Positions 1 through 4,723 of a stretch of 6,125 nucleotides of DNA are shown piece after piece. A program made the position numbers and the translations under genes. Source of the DNA: Thermococcus sp. Its GTDB lineage: Archaea; Methanobacteriota_B; Thermococci; Thermococcales; Thermococcaceae. Where the stretch lies: contig JAGGWM010000192.1 in the NCBI GenBank assembly GCA_021157445.1, positions 1 to 6,125 of the forward strand, written 5' to 3'. The notes beneath the pieces were generated by a model. It was given only the letters and a program-made list of their open reading frames with translations. It was not told the origin of the DNA and searched no databases. Numbering within the stretch: the stretch's first letter is position 1; every line of letters starts with the position of its first letter.

Positions 1-1151
1 TCGGTACGGCTGACCTTCCCTCCTCCTGTATTCATTGGAGGGCTTTCGGGGGGAACGGAGACTCCCCACATCTTCAAGGCTCTCAAACGAATATTCCAAG
101 AGCCGACGACATCCCTATCCGCTTCAAGACCACAATTCGAACACTTCACGATCCTGTGCCCATTCGGGCTTAACTTCCTCCCACATATCGGGCACAGGGA
201 CGAAGTAAAAGCAGGATCCACAAAAACAACTTTTATCCCCTTCAGTTTAGCCTTGTATTCGATAATTGATTGAAGTTTGCGAAAACTCCAGCGGTGAAGC
301 CTTCCATTCATTTCAGCCGAATACCCGATTGAGTCCCTAATCTCGGTTAAATCTTCCAGAGCAATACCACCATATTTTTCAGCCAACTCTACGATTTTGT
401 TAGCTAACTTGTGGTACAAATCGGTCAACCTGTTCCGCTCCCTCTCACCATACTTTTCGAGGAGTTTTTCCCTCTTCTTGCCAGCCCTAATTTTCTTCTG
501 AATCTTCCTCCGCTTTACAAAGTAACCAGTTCTAATCTCCCTCTCGCGAGTGATTATCTGAATGAATTCGCCGTTGGGAAGGCTTAGCGTGACGTTGTTC
601 TCGTTCAAATCAACACCTACAAAAGTTTCCGGCTCTTTAATCTCGACTTCTTTCGAGAATACAACGTTGATGAAGACGCCCTTGAGCGTTTTTACTAACC
701 ATGCTTGGCCAACCTTCCAGTCCCCGAACTTCTCGTGGTGCTTTGCTGGGTAAAACTCCAAAGAGACTCTCCCGCTCGGGGTGGAGAGTTTTATTACTCC
801 CTTTTCGAGGTCTAGTGTGAAGAGATGGTCGTCGAGCATAATGGCTTCTTTCTTGAACACTGGCCTTCCGTTGGCTTTTCCCTTTCTTTTCCTTTTCCTA
901 TAACTCTTGTAGATTGAGGCCGCCATTTGGCAAGCCGTGTAGAGATAATGGCTCGGTAATTGTGGGTATTTCTTCCTCAACTCTTTGTATGTCTCTTTTT
1001 TCAGCCGGTAAAAGCTTGTTATTCTTTTTTCATGAGCGTGGGTGACTAGAGAGTTCACAATATCGCGGTAGGTCGAGAAGAGTTCTTCTAGCCCTTTGGG
1101 GGCTTCTTTCAGCTTGAATTTTGCGGCGAGCTTGATAGTCTCACTCGGCAT
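1..1151 (-). CDS. tnpB: TnpB RNA-guided nuclease (IS605 OrfB), 3' end off window
   Basis: TnpB proteins are RNA-guided DNA nucleases of IS200/IS605 elements and ancestors of Cas12. They cleave the vacated donor site and so help retain the element. I translated the minus strand from ATG 1149-1151 and found 383 uninterrupted codons up to the edge. RuvC-I is GVDLNEN with D181, RuvC-II is ALEDLTEI with E266, and RuvC-III is ADRD (D345/D347). Between the last two motifs lies a zinc finger, CPIC...CSNC (C320, C323, C337, C340). A basic stretch KRKRKGK lies near residues 86-92. No catalytic residue is missing, so this looks like an active nuclease rather than a dead derivative. The family usually has about 370-430 residues, so only a short tail should be missing. 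The start has an AGGAG ribosome binding site (1159-1163) 7 nt upstream, inside the preceding RHH gene, with which it overlaps by 11 bp. Co-transcription with that gene is likely. Confidence 0.94.
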   Translation of the reverse strand, partial: MPSETIKLAAKFKLKEAPKGLEELFSTYRDIVNSLVTHAHEKRITSFYRLKKETYKELRKKYPQLPSHYLYTACQMAASIYKSYRKRKRKGKANGRPVFKKEAIMLDDHLFTLDLEKGVIKLSTPSGRVSLEFYPAKHHEKFGDWKVGQAWLVKTLKGVFINVVFSKEVEIKEPETFVGVDLNENNVTLSLPNGEFIQIITREREIRTGYFVKRRKIQKKIRAGKKREKLLEKYGERERNRLTDLYHKLANKIVELAEKYGGIALEDLTEIRDSIGYSAEMNGRLHRWSFRKLQSIIEYKAKLKGIKVVFVDPAFTSSLCPICGRKLSPNGHRIVKCSNCGLEADRDVVGSWNIRLRALKMWGVSVPPESPPMNTGGGKVSRT

Positions 1152-1305
1152 TTTCCAACTCCTTTTTTACTTTTCTAATCCAATCCTTTATTGCCTCTTC
1201 AATTGCAACGCTCAAAACTCCCCTCTTGTCCCCATAACGCTTTTTCGCAAGTTCCTTGAACTCTTCGAGCACTTCATCGCTGATAACAAATGTTGCTTTA
1301 GCCAT
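1141..1305 (-). CDS. Small ribbon-helix-helix (CopG/Arc-like) protein upstream of tnpB
   Basis: This 54-residue protein begins MAKATFVISDEVLEEF and ends KKELENAE. The pattern is that of a ribbon-helix-helix DNA-binding protein: a beta strand ATFVIS (residues 4-9), helix A about 10-22, a turn with YGDKRG, and helix B about 29-45 (VLSVAIEEAIKDWIRK). Such proteins act as dimers whose paired strands enter the DNA major groove. They often repress their own operon or serve as antitoxins. The start ATG is 1303-1305 with GGTGG (1311-1315) 5 nt upstream. The stop TGA (1141-1143) lies inside tnpB, giving an 11-bp overlap and a +1/-1 frame change, a sign of translational coupling. I infer a role as regulator of the element, possibly of TnpB expression. 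No toxin gene is adjacent unless TnpB itself plays that part. It is too short for strong family assignment by eye. Confidence 0.8.
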   Translation of the reverse strand: MAKATFVISDEVLEEFKELAKKRYGDKRGVLSVAIEEAIKDWIRKVKKELENAE

Positions 1306-1338
1306 ACTAACCACCATTTAAGGAATACTAAAAAGCAG

Positions 1339-1353
1339 TATATAAAGTTTTCG
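1339..1353 (-). promoter_or_regulatory. Promoter of the RHH-tnpB unit
   Basis: On the minus strand a BRE-like CGAAAA (1348-1353) is followed by the TATA box TTTATATA (1339-1346). Transcription would start about 25 nt on, near 1317-1319, leaving a leader of roughly 12 nt that contains the GGTGG ribosome binding site at 1311-1315. The match to the Thermococcales promoter pattern is strong. This gives the element its own promoter rather than relying on read-through from the Lrp gene. Confidence 0.7.
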
Positions 1354-1358
1354 GAACC

Positions 1359-1383
1359 AAAAGCACGTGAAAGTTACGCTTTT
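1359..1383. repeat. Imperfect hairpin between Lrp stop and the TnpB unit
   Basis: The outer arms AAAAGC (1359-1364) and GCTTTT (1378-1383) pair perfectly. Inside them GTGA (1367-1370) pairs with TTAC (1374-1377) through one G-T wobble, leaving a 3-nt loop and a 2-nt bulge on one side. A small subterminal hairpin with a bulge is what Y1 transposases recognise at IS200/IS605 ends, and this one lies about 9 nt inside a TTAC on the minus strand. The other reading is a transcription terminator for the Lrp gene, since on the minus strand the stem ends in TTTT. The sequence cannot separate the two. Confidence 0.45.
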
Positions 1384-1386
1384 AAC

Positions 1387-1404
1387 TATCTAGTAATTAT
1401 CTAG
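1387..1404. repeat. TATCTAG direct repeat at the Lrp/IS junction
   Basis: The heptamer TATCTAG occurs at 1387-1393 and again at 1398-1404, one period of 11 bp apart. The second copy contains the Lrp stop codon (TAG on the minus strand, 1401-1403). Because CTAG is palindromic, both strands carry CTAG here. It lies where the TnpB element should begin. It may be a trace of the insertion, or chance in AT-rich DNA. Confidence 0.5.
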
Positions 1405-1841
1405 GAAACAGCCCATTTTTTAACGCTTGTTAGAATTGAGGTTTCCGTGCTCTTTATCCCGTCAATTTTTCCAAGCTTTTCTATTAGAAAGCTTTCCAGT
1501 TCCTGAAGATCTCTCACGGTAACCTGCATGAGAACATCGTGTGCTCCGGTAGCTATCCCCAAAACATCAACCTCTGGAAGTTTGGAGAGTTCTTCAACGG
1601 CTCTTTTGATTTTGTTGGGCTCGACGTCAACTGCTATAAATGCCACTATGGTGTAACCTGCTTTGAAGGGATTTATTAGGGCGGCAAACTTCCTTATTAT
1701 CCCTTCTTCGATAAGTCTTTTGACCCTAAGCCTCACGGTTGATTCGGGTACTCCTATTCTCCTTGCTATTTCCGAATAGCTCATTCTTCCATCTTCTTGG
1801 AGTAGCTTTAGGATGTTTCTATCTATTTCATCCATCTTCAT
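1401..1841 (-). CDS. Lrp/AsnC-family transcriptional regulator
   Basis: This 146-residue protein has the full length of the family. The N-terminal DNA-binding domain starts MKMDEIDRNILKLLQEDGR, with the helix-turn-helix at about 22-42 (YSEIARRIGVPESTVRLRVKR, split by the turn at GVPES). A linker leads into the C-terminal RAM domain at about 64-140, which binds small effectors, usually amino acids, and builds dimers and octamers. The TGAHDVLMQV segment (98-107) corresponds to the effector-loop GxxD motif of the family. The start ATG 1839-1841 is supported by GGTGA (1848-1852) at 6 nt spacing; the ATG at 1833-1835 would be too far from it. The gene is divergent from the racemase-like gene, which suggests that it controls that gene and itself. 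The TnpB element begins within about 10 bp of its stop codon, so its last residues (KKWAVS) could have been altered by the insertion. The effector cannot be read from the sequence. Confidence 0.95.
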   Translation of the reverse strand: MKMDEIDRNILKLLQEDGRMSYSEIARRIGVPESTVRLRVKRLIEEGIIRKFAALINPFKAGYTIVAFIAVDVEPNKIKRAVEELSKLPEVDVLGIATGAHDVLMQVTVRDLQELESFLIEKLGKIDGIKSTETSILTSVKKWAVS

Positions 1842-1847
1842 TTTTGT

Positions 1848-1852
1848 TCACC
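1848..1852 (-). promoter_or_regulatory. Ribosome binding site of the Lrp gene
   Basis: GGTGA on the minus strand is complementary to the archaeal 16S rRNA 3' end and lies 6 nt from ATG 1839-1841. This selects that ATG over the in-frame one two codons later. Confidence 0.75.
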
Positions 1853-1857
1853 AAATT

Positions 1858-1872
1858 CGTATTTTATTTAAA
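1858..1872. repeat. Near-repeat copy 1, beside the Lrp start
   Basis: CGTATTTTATTTAAA recurs, two T's shorter, as CGTATTATTTAAA at 1956-1968 in the same orientation. This copy sits at the predicted Lrp transcription start and just upstream of its ribosome binding site, a position suited to autorepression. It is a candidate operator. Confidence 0.5.
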
Positions 1873-1888
1873 TACTATGTTGTGGAAT

Positions 1889-1904
1889 TTTAAATATTTT
1901 TTGC
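1889..1904 (-). promoter_or_regulatory. Candidate promoter of the Lrp gene
   Basis: On the minus strand a GCAAAAAA-like BRE (about 1897-1904) runs into the AT-rich box ATATTTAAA (1889-1897). The start of transcription would fall near 1865-1868, giving a leader of about 25 nt that includes the GGTGA site. The whole area is AT-rich, so the exact box is uncertain. The other candidate (about 1865-1873) would place the start past the ribosome binding site and is less likely. Confidence 0.45.
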
Positions 1905-1917
1905 TCTTTTTGTCAGA

Positions 1918-1925
1918 TTGCGCAA
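1918..1925. promoter_or_regulatory. TTGCGCAA palindrome in the divergent region
   Basis: This perfect 8-bp palindrome is the only GC-bearing symmetrical site in an AT-rich spacer. It lies about 8 bp upstream of the predicted BRE of the racemase-like gene. Its TTG...CAA ends recall the half-sites of some archaeal Lrp-type operators, but the core is shorter than the usual 13-15 bp. A regulator site is possible but not shown. Confidence 0.35.
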
Positions 1926-1932
1926 AATTTAG

Positions 1933-1949
1933 CCGAAAATCATATTAAT
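1933..1949 (+). promoter_or_regulatory. Candidate promoter of the racemase-like gene
   Basis: A BRE-like CCGAAAAT (1933-1940) precedes the TATA-like ATATTAAT (1942-1949). Transcription would start near 1970, just before the GGTGG ribosome binding site at 1971-1975, leaving a leader of about 11 nt. The box is a weak match to TTTATATA, which may mean the gene needs activation or is expressed at a low level. Confidence 0.5.
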
Positions 1950-1955
1950 TTCAAA

Positions 1956-1968
1956 CGTATTATTTAAA
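1956..1968. repeat. Near-repeat copy 2, beside the racemase-like start
   Basis: CGTATTATTTAAA repeats the motif at 1858-1872 with two T's missing. It lies between the predicted TATA box and the transcription start of the racemase-like gene, where a bound protein would block polymerase recruitment. With copy 1 it brackets the divergent region. Confidence 0.5.
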
Positions 1969-1980
1969 CCGGTGGAAAAA

Positions 1981-3312
1981 ATGAGAAAAGAAGATATTAT
2001 AATGCGATACTCCAAAATCTTTCCAAAAGCTTCTCGGGTGACCTATGCCCCGATAGTTGCCCTCAAAGCAAAAAACGCAAGGGTATGGGATATCGGGGGA
2101 AGGGAGTATATAGACTTTTTGAGCGATGCCGCCGTTCAAAATGTCGGCCACAACAACGAGAGGGTCGTTAAAGCGATAAAAGAACAGGCTGAAAGGCTAA
2201 TCCATTTCACATTTATCTATGGTTTTACAGCTGAACCTCTCTTGCTTGCAGAAAAGCTTGCCGAGATTTCGCCCATTGAAGAACCGAAGATAGCCTTTGG
2301 GTTAAGCGGGAGTGATGCAAACGATGGGGCAATAAAGTTTGCCCGGGCTTATACCAAAAGAAGAACCCTCCTTAGCTACCTTAAGAGTTACTATGGTTCT
2401 ACATATGGTGCATCAAGCATAACCGGTCTCGATTTTCATGTTAGGGCTTTGGTGGGAGAGCTTAGCGACGTTCACTATATTCCGTATCCAGACTGCTACA
2501 GATGCCCATTTGGAAAAGAAAAAGAATCGTGTAGAAGGGAGTGTGTTGAATACATTAAGGCGAAGTTTGAGGGCGAAGTGTATGCGGAGGGCGTTGCCGC
2601 TTTGTTTGCTGAACCAATTCAAGGCGATGCTGGAATGGTTGTACCTCCGGAGGACTACTTCAGGAAGGTTAAGAAAATCCTTGACGAGCATGGAATTCTT
2701 CTTGCAGTTGATGAAGTCCAGAGCGGCCTTGGAAGGACTGGAAAATGGTTCGCCATAGAGCACTTTGGAGTTACGCCAGATATAATAAGCATAGCGAAGC
2801 CCCTTGGAGGAGGCTTACCAATAAGTGCCGTAATTGGAAGGGGTGAAATTATGGATGCTCTTCCTCCTTTAGGACACACCTTTACCTTAAGCGGAAATCC
2901 ACTTGCAAGCAGGGCAGCGCTTGCTGTTATCGAGGAAATAGAGGAAAAAGGTCTTTTAAAGAGGACGGAAAAGCTTGGAGATTACACCATGAAGAAACTG
3001 GAAAAAATGAAAGAAGAACATGAGCTAATAGGCGACGTGAGAGGAAAGGGTCTTATGATAGGAGTAGATTTAGTTAAAGACAGGGAAACCAAGGAGAGAG
3101 CGTATGATGAAGCGAAGAAGGTTGTCTGGAGGGCTTACGAGCTTGGGCTAATCGTTGCCTTTCTGCAGGGAAACGTTTTGAGAATCCAGCCTCCGCTCAC
3201 GATTGAAAAAGAAACTCTTGACGAAGGCCTTGATAAGCTTGAAAGAGCAATAGCCGATGTTGAAGAAGGCAAAGTTGGGAATGAGGCCTTAAAGTTTGTG
3301 CAGGGCTGGTAG
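1981..3312 (+). CDS. PLP-dependent amino acid racemase/epimerase, class III aminotransferase fold
   Basis: The 443-residue protein is a fold-type I PLP enzyme. K273 in SIAKPLGGG is the Schiff-base lysine, D244 in [12 protein letters not shown] contacts the pyridine nitrogen, and SGSDAND (109-115) and EPIQGD (211-216) are further cofactor or active-site segments. [28 protein letters not shown] (351-361), [10 protein letters not shown] (397-406, with R401) and the C-terminal QGW resemble lactobacillar isoleucine 2-epimerase and the thermococcal broad-specificity and leucine/methionine racemases, from memory. These convert L- and D-amino acids without net transamination. GABA or ornithine aminotransferase usually carries SGSEAN-type and YHG motifs, whereas here it is YYGS. 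Substrate remains open. I chose ATG 1981 because GGTGG (1971-1975) lies 5 nt upstream; GTG 1972 would lie within that site. Four cysteines (C172, C175, C183, C187) form a CxxC-x7-CxxxC cluster. The gene is divergent from an Lrp regulator and upstream of an MFS carrier. The enzyme should be cytosolic. Confidence 0.88.
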   Translation: MRKEDIIMRYSKIFPKASRVTYAPIVALKAKNARVWDIGGREYIDFLSDAAVQNVGHNNERVVKAIKEQAERLIHFTFIYGFTAEPLLLAEKLAEISPIEEPKIAFGLSGSDANDGAIKFARAYTKRRTLLSYLKSYYGSTYGASSITGLDFHVRALVGELSDVHYIPYPDCYRCPFGKEKESCRRECVEYIKAKFEGEVYAEGVAALFAEPIQGDAGMVVPPEDYFRKVKKILDEHGILLAVDEVQSGLGRTGKWFAIEHFGVTPDIISIAKPLGGGLPISAVIGRGEIMDALPPLGHTFTLSGNPLASRAALAVIEEIEEKGLLKRTEKLGDYTMKKLEKMKEEHELIGDVRGKGLMIGVDLVKDRETKERAYDEAKKVVWRAYELGLIVAFLQGNVLRIQPPLTIEKETLDEGLDKLERAIADVEEGKVGNEALKFVQGW

Positions 3313-3333
3313 TCTTTCATTTCATATATTTAC

Positions 3334-3357
3334 TGCTCTTTTTTGTACGGTAGAGCA
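3334..3357 (+). terminator. Possible terminator after the racemase-like gene
   Basis: A run of six T's (3339-3344) lies 27 nt past the stop, as archaeal termination often uses. It sits inside a loop framed by the inverted repeat TGCTCT (3334-3339) and AGAGCA (3352-3357). The T-run alone would suffice; the inverted repeat could equally be a regulator site for the next promoter. Confidence 0.4.
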
Positions 3358-3367
3358 CTTTTTGCAT

Positions 3368-3384
3368 CCCAAAACTTTATAAAG
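3368..3384 (+). promoter_or_regulatory. Promoter of the MFS transporter gene
   Basis: The BRE-like CCCAAAAC (3368-3375) is followed by TTTATAAA (3376-3383), a near-consensus TATA box. Transcription should start near 3404-3406, about 14 nt before ATG 3419. The MFS gene can thus be expressed apart from the racemase-like gene. Confidence 0.65.
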
Positions 3385-3418
3385 TGGTCTCTTTTTGGCG
3401 GTGGGGGAGATGGTGTAG

Positions 3419-4723
3419 ATGAAGAAAAAGGTAGCCACGAGCATGCAGGCAAGAAAAACAGCCCTAAAAGGTCATAATAATCAAATGCCCAGGTGGTTTT
3501 ATGCTTTCGTGCCATTTAAGATAGCTACAGGTGGCTCTTCCCAGGTTATTCCCCTTTATGCTGTGGATCTCGGCGCTGGTGCTGGTGAGGTTGGGTTATT
3601 AAACGCACTTTCAACCCTTGCCTCCACTGTAGGAACGGTATTTTGGGGCAGATTGAGCGATAAAACACTTAAAAGAAAGGTCTTTATCCTAATGGGTCTT
3701 TTGAGTGTTTCAATTTTCCTAACTCTACTAGCGTTTGCAGAAAGCTTCTGGGCTCTTTTAATGATAAACGCGGTCTATTCGTTTTTCCTGGCCTCAAGTG
3801 TGTCGATACCCATTGTTCTCCTTTTCAGAAACGTAAGAAAGACGAGATGGGATGAAGCCGTGGGGAAGTTCAACAAAATCGGTGGCTGGGCATGGGTCTT
3901 GGGCCTTTTAGCGGGATTTGCGCTCATTAGATTTTTAAGCTTTAGGCAGCTGCTCTTTTTCTTTGCCATAGTGAACGCTCCGGGATTTGTTGTGGCTTTG
4001 AGAACAATCAGAGAGGCTCCCGTTTACCTTCACAGGAGCAACATAAAGCCCTTTGTAATTCAGGTTATTCAGAAAGGTCGCTATCTCCCAAACTTTCTCG
4101 TCCACTTGCCCACAAAATTAAATGTCTCTCCAAAGTTTGCGGGCTTTTACCTATCTTCAATCCTTTTCTGGGTATCATCAGGCATGTATGTCACTCAACT
4201 CCCGGTGTTCTTAATAAAGAGTGGACTTACGAGCCAAGAGATCTTTGGGCTGGCACTCTTAAACTCCTCAACTTCAGCGATGCTCTATCAGAGAGTGGGA
4301 CTAAAGCTTAAATCCAGGAATCCTGCTTTAGCGTTAACTCAAGGATATCTCTTTAGAGGCCTTGGGATTCTCCTGTTGCTGCTTCCCTCAAACGTTCCTT
4401 ACGCTTTACTCATATCAGCCGTCGGAAGCTACATTCTCATGGGTTATTCCTGGTCATACATAAGCGTTTCATCGACTTCTCTCATAGGAAGGATGAGCTC
4501 TCCAAAGGAGCAGGGGAGTGTTTTAGCAACTGCAAACTTAATAAACTCCAGTGGATTTGTTTTGGGGAGCTTGGCTGGAGGCTTTGTAGTATCGCAGGTG
4601 GATTTTGCCCTTAATTTTGCCATAGCATCTTCAATGAGCCTTTTGGCGGTAGTTCCGGTTCTCAGCTTGATTGGCTTTTCATTTGCTTTCCTTACTCCAT
4701 CACAAATAAGGAGGAGGAATTAG
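3419..4723 (+). CDS. Major facilitator superfamily transporter, substrate unknown
   Basis: This 434-residue membrane protein matches the usual MFS length and two-half layout. Many hydrophobic helices alternate with short charged loops, and a longer polar, basic loop at about 193-235 divides the halves. The loop between the second and third helices has GRLSDKTLKRK (77-87), the MFS motif A with its Asp and basic residues. MFS carriers move small solutes across the cytoplasmic membrane by ion-coupled symport, antiport or uniport. No substrate-specific motif is evident; its position after an amino acid racemase suggests an amino acid or derivative, as inference only. The start is less certain: GGTG (3412-3415) lies only 3 nt from ATG 3419, and the first 22 residues are polar and basic. 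ATG 3485 (MPRWFYAF) begins right at the first helix but has no good ribosome binding site. The stop overlaps by 4 bp the convergent helicase stop. Confidence 0.9.
   Translation: MKKKVATSMQARKTALKGHNNQMPRWFYAFVPFKIATGGSSQVIPLYAVDLGAGAGEVGLLNALSTLASTVGTVFWGRLSDKTLKRKVFILMGLLSVSIFLTLLAFAESFWALLMINAVYSFFLASSVSIPIVLLFRNVRKTRWDEAVGKFNKIGGWAWVLGLLAGFALIRFLSFRQLLFFFAIVNAPGFVVALRTIREAPVYLHRSNIKPFVIQVIQKGRYLPNFLVHLPTKLNVSPKFAGFYLSSILFWVSSGMYVTQLPVFLIKSGLTSQEIFGLALLNSSTSAMLYQRVGLKLKSRNPALALTQGYLFRGLGILLLLLPSNVPYALLISAVGSYILMGYSWSYISVSSTSLIGRMSSPKEQGSVLATANLINSSGFVLGSLAGGFVVSQVDFALNFAIASSMSLLAVVPVLSLIGFSFAFLTPSQIRRRN

Larger units (their letters stand above)
1..1392 (-). mobile_element. IS200/IS605-type TnpB element, left-end part
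   Basis: The stretch holds an RHH gene and tnpB in one minus-strand unit, as in tnpB-only members of the IS200/IS605 family. The right end, the tnpB stop and most of any guide-RNA region lie beyond position 1. No Y1 tyrosine transposase gene (tnpA) lies upstream of tnpB, so the element either depends on a transposase supplied in trans or carries tnpA beyond the window. The left boundary at about 1392 is inferred from a TTAC tetranucleotide on the minus strand (1393-1396) and an imperfect hairpin just inside it (1359-1383). IS605-type ends use subterminal hairpins next to a short target sequence and make no target duplication. The boundary is therefore tentative, while the identity of the element as TnpB-type is firm. 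Confidence 0.75.

Noticed and set aside
562..753. Plus-strand open frame of 63 codons
   Set aside because: It lies wholly antisense to tnpB, whose frame is continuous and carries the family motifs; its composition is that of a shadow frame.
1..1151. TnpB-like nuclease-dead regulator (TldR type)
   Set aside because: The RuvC aspartates and glutamate are all present, so there is no sign of loss of catalysis.
1096..1404. Plus-strand open frame of 102 codons with a hydrophobic start
   Set aside because: It runs antisense to the tnpB start and the RHH gene, has no ribosome binding site and no recognisable motif.
1739..1948. Plus-strand open frame across the Lrp start
   Set aside because: It is antisense to the DNA-binding domain of the Lrp gene; the Phe/Leu-rich translation is typical of the complement of Lys/Glu codons.
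2413..2879. Several open frames on both strands inside the racemase-like gene
   Set aside because: They are out-of-frame shadows; the main frame has the PLP lysine, cofactor aspartate and a good ribosome binding site.
1981..3312. GABA or ornithine aminotransferase as the primary call
   Set aside because: [21 protein letters not shown] and the C-terminal QGW fit the racemase/epimerase branch better; kept only as an alternative.
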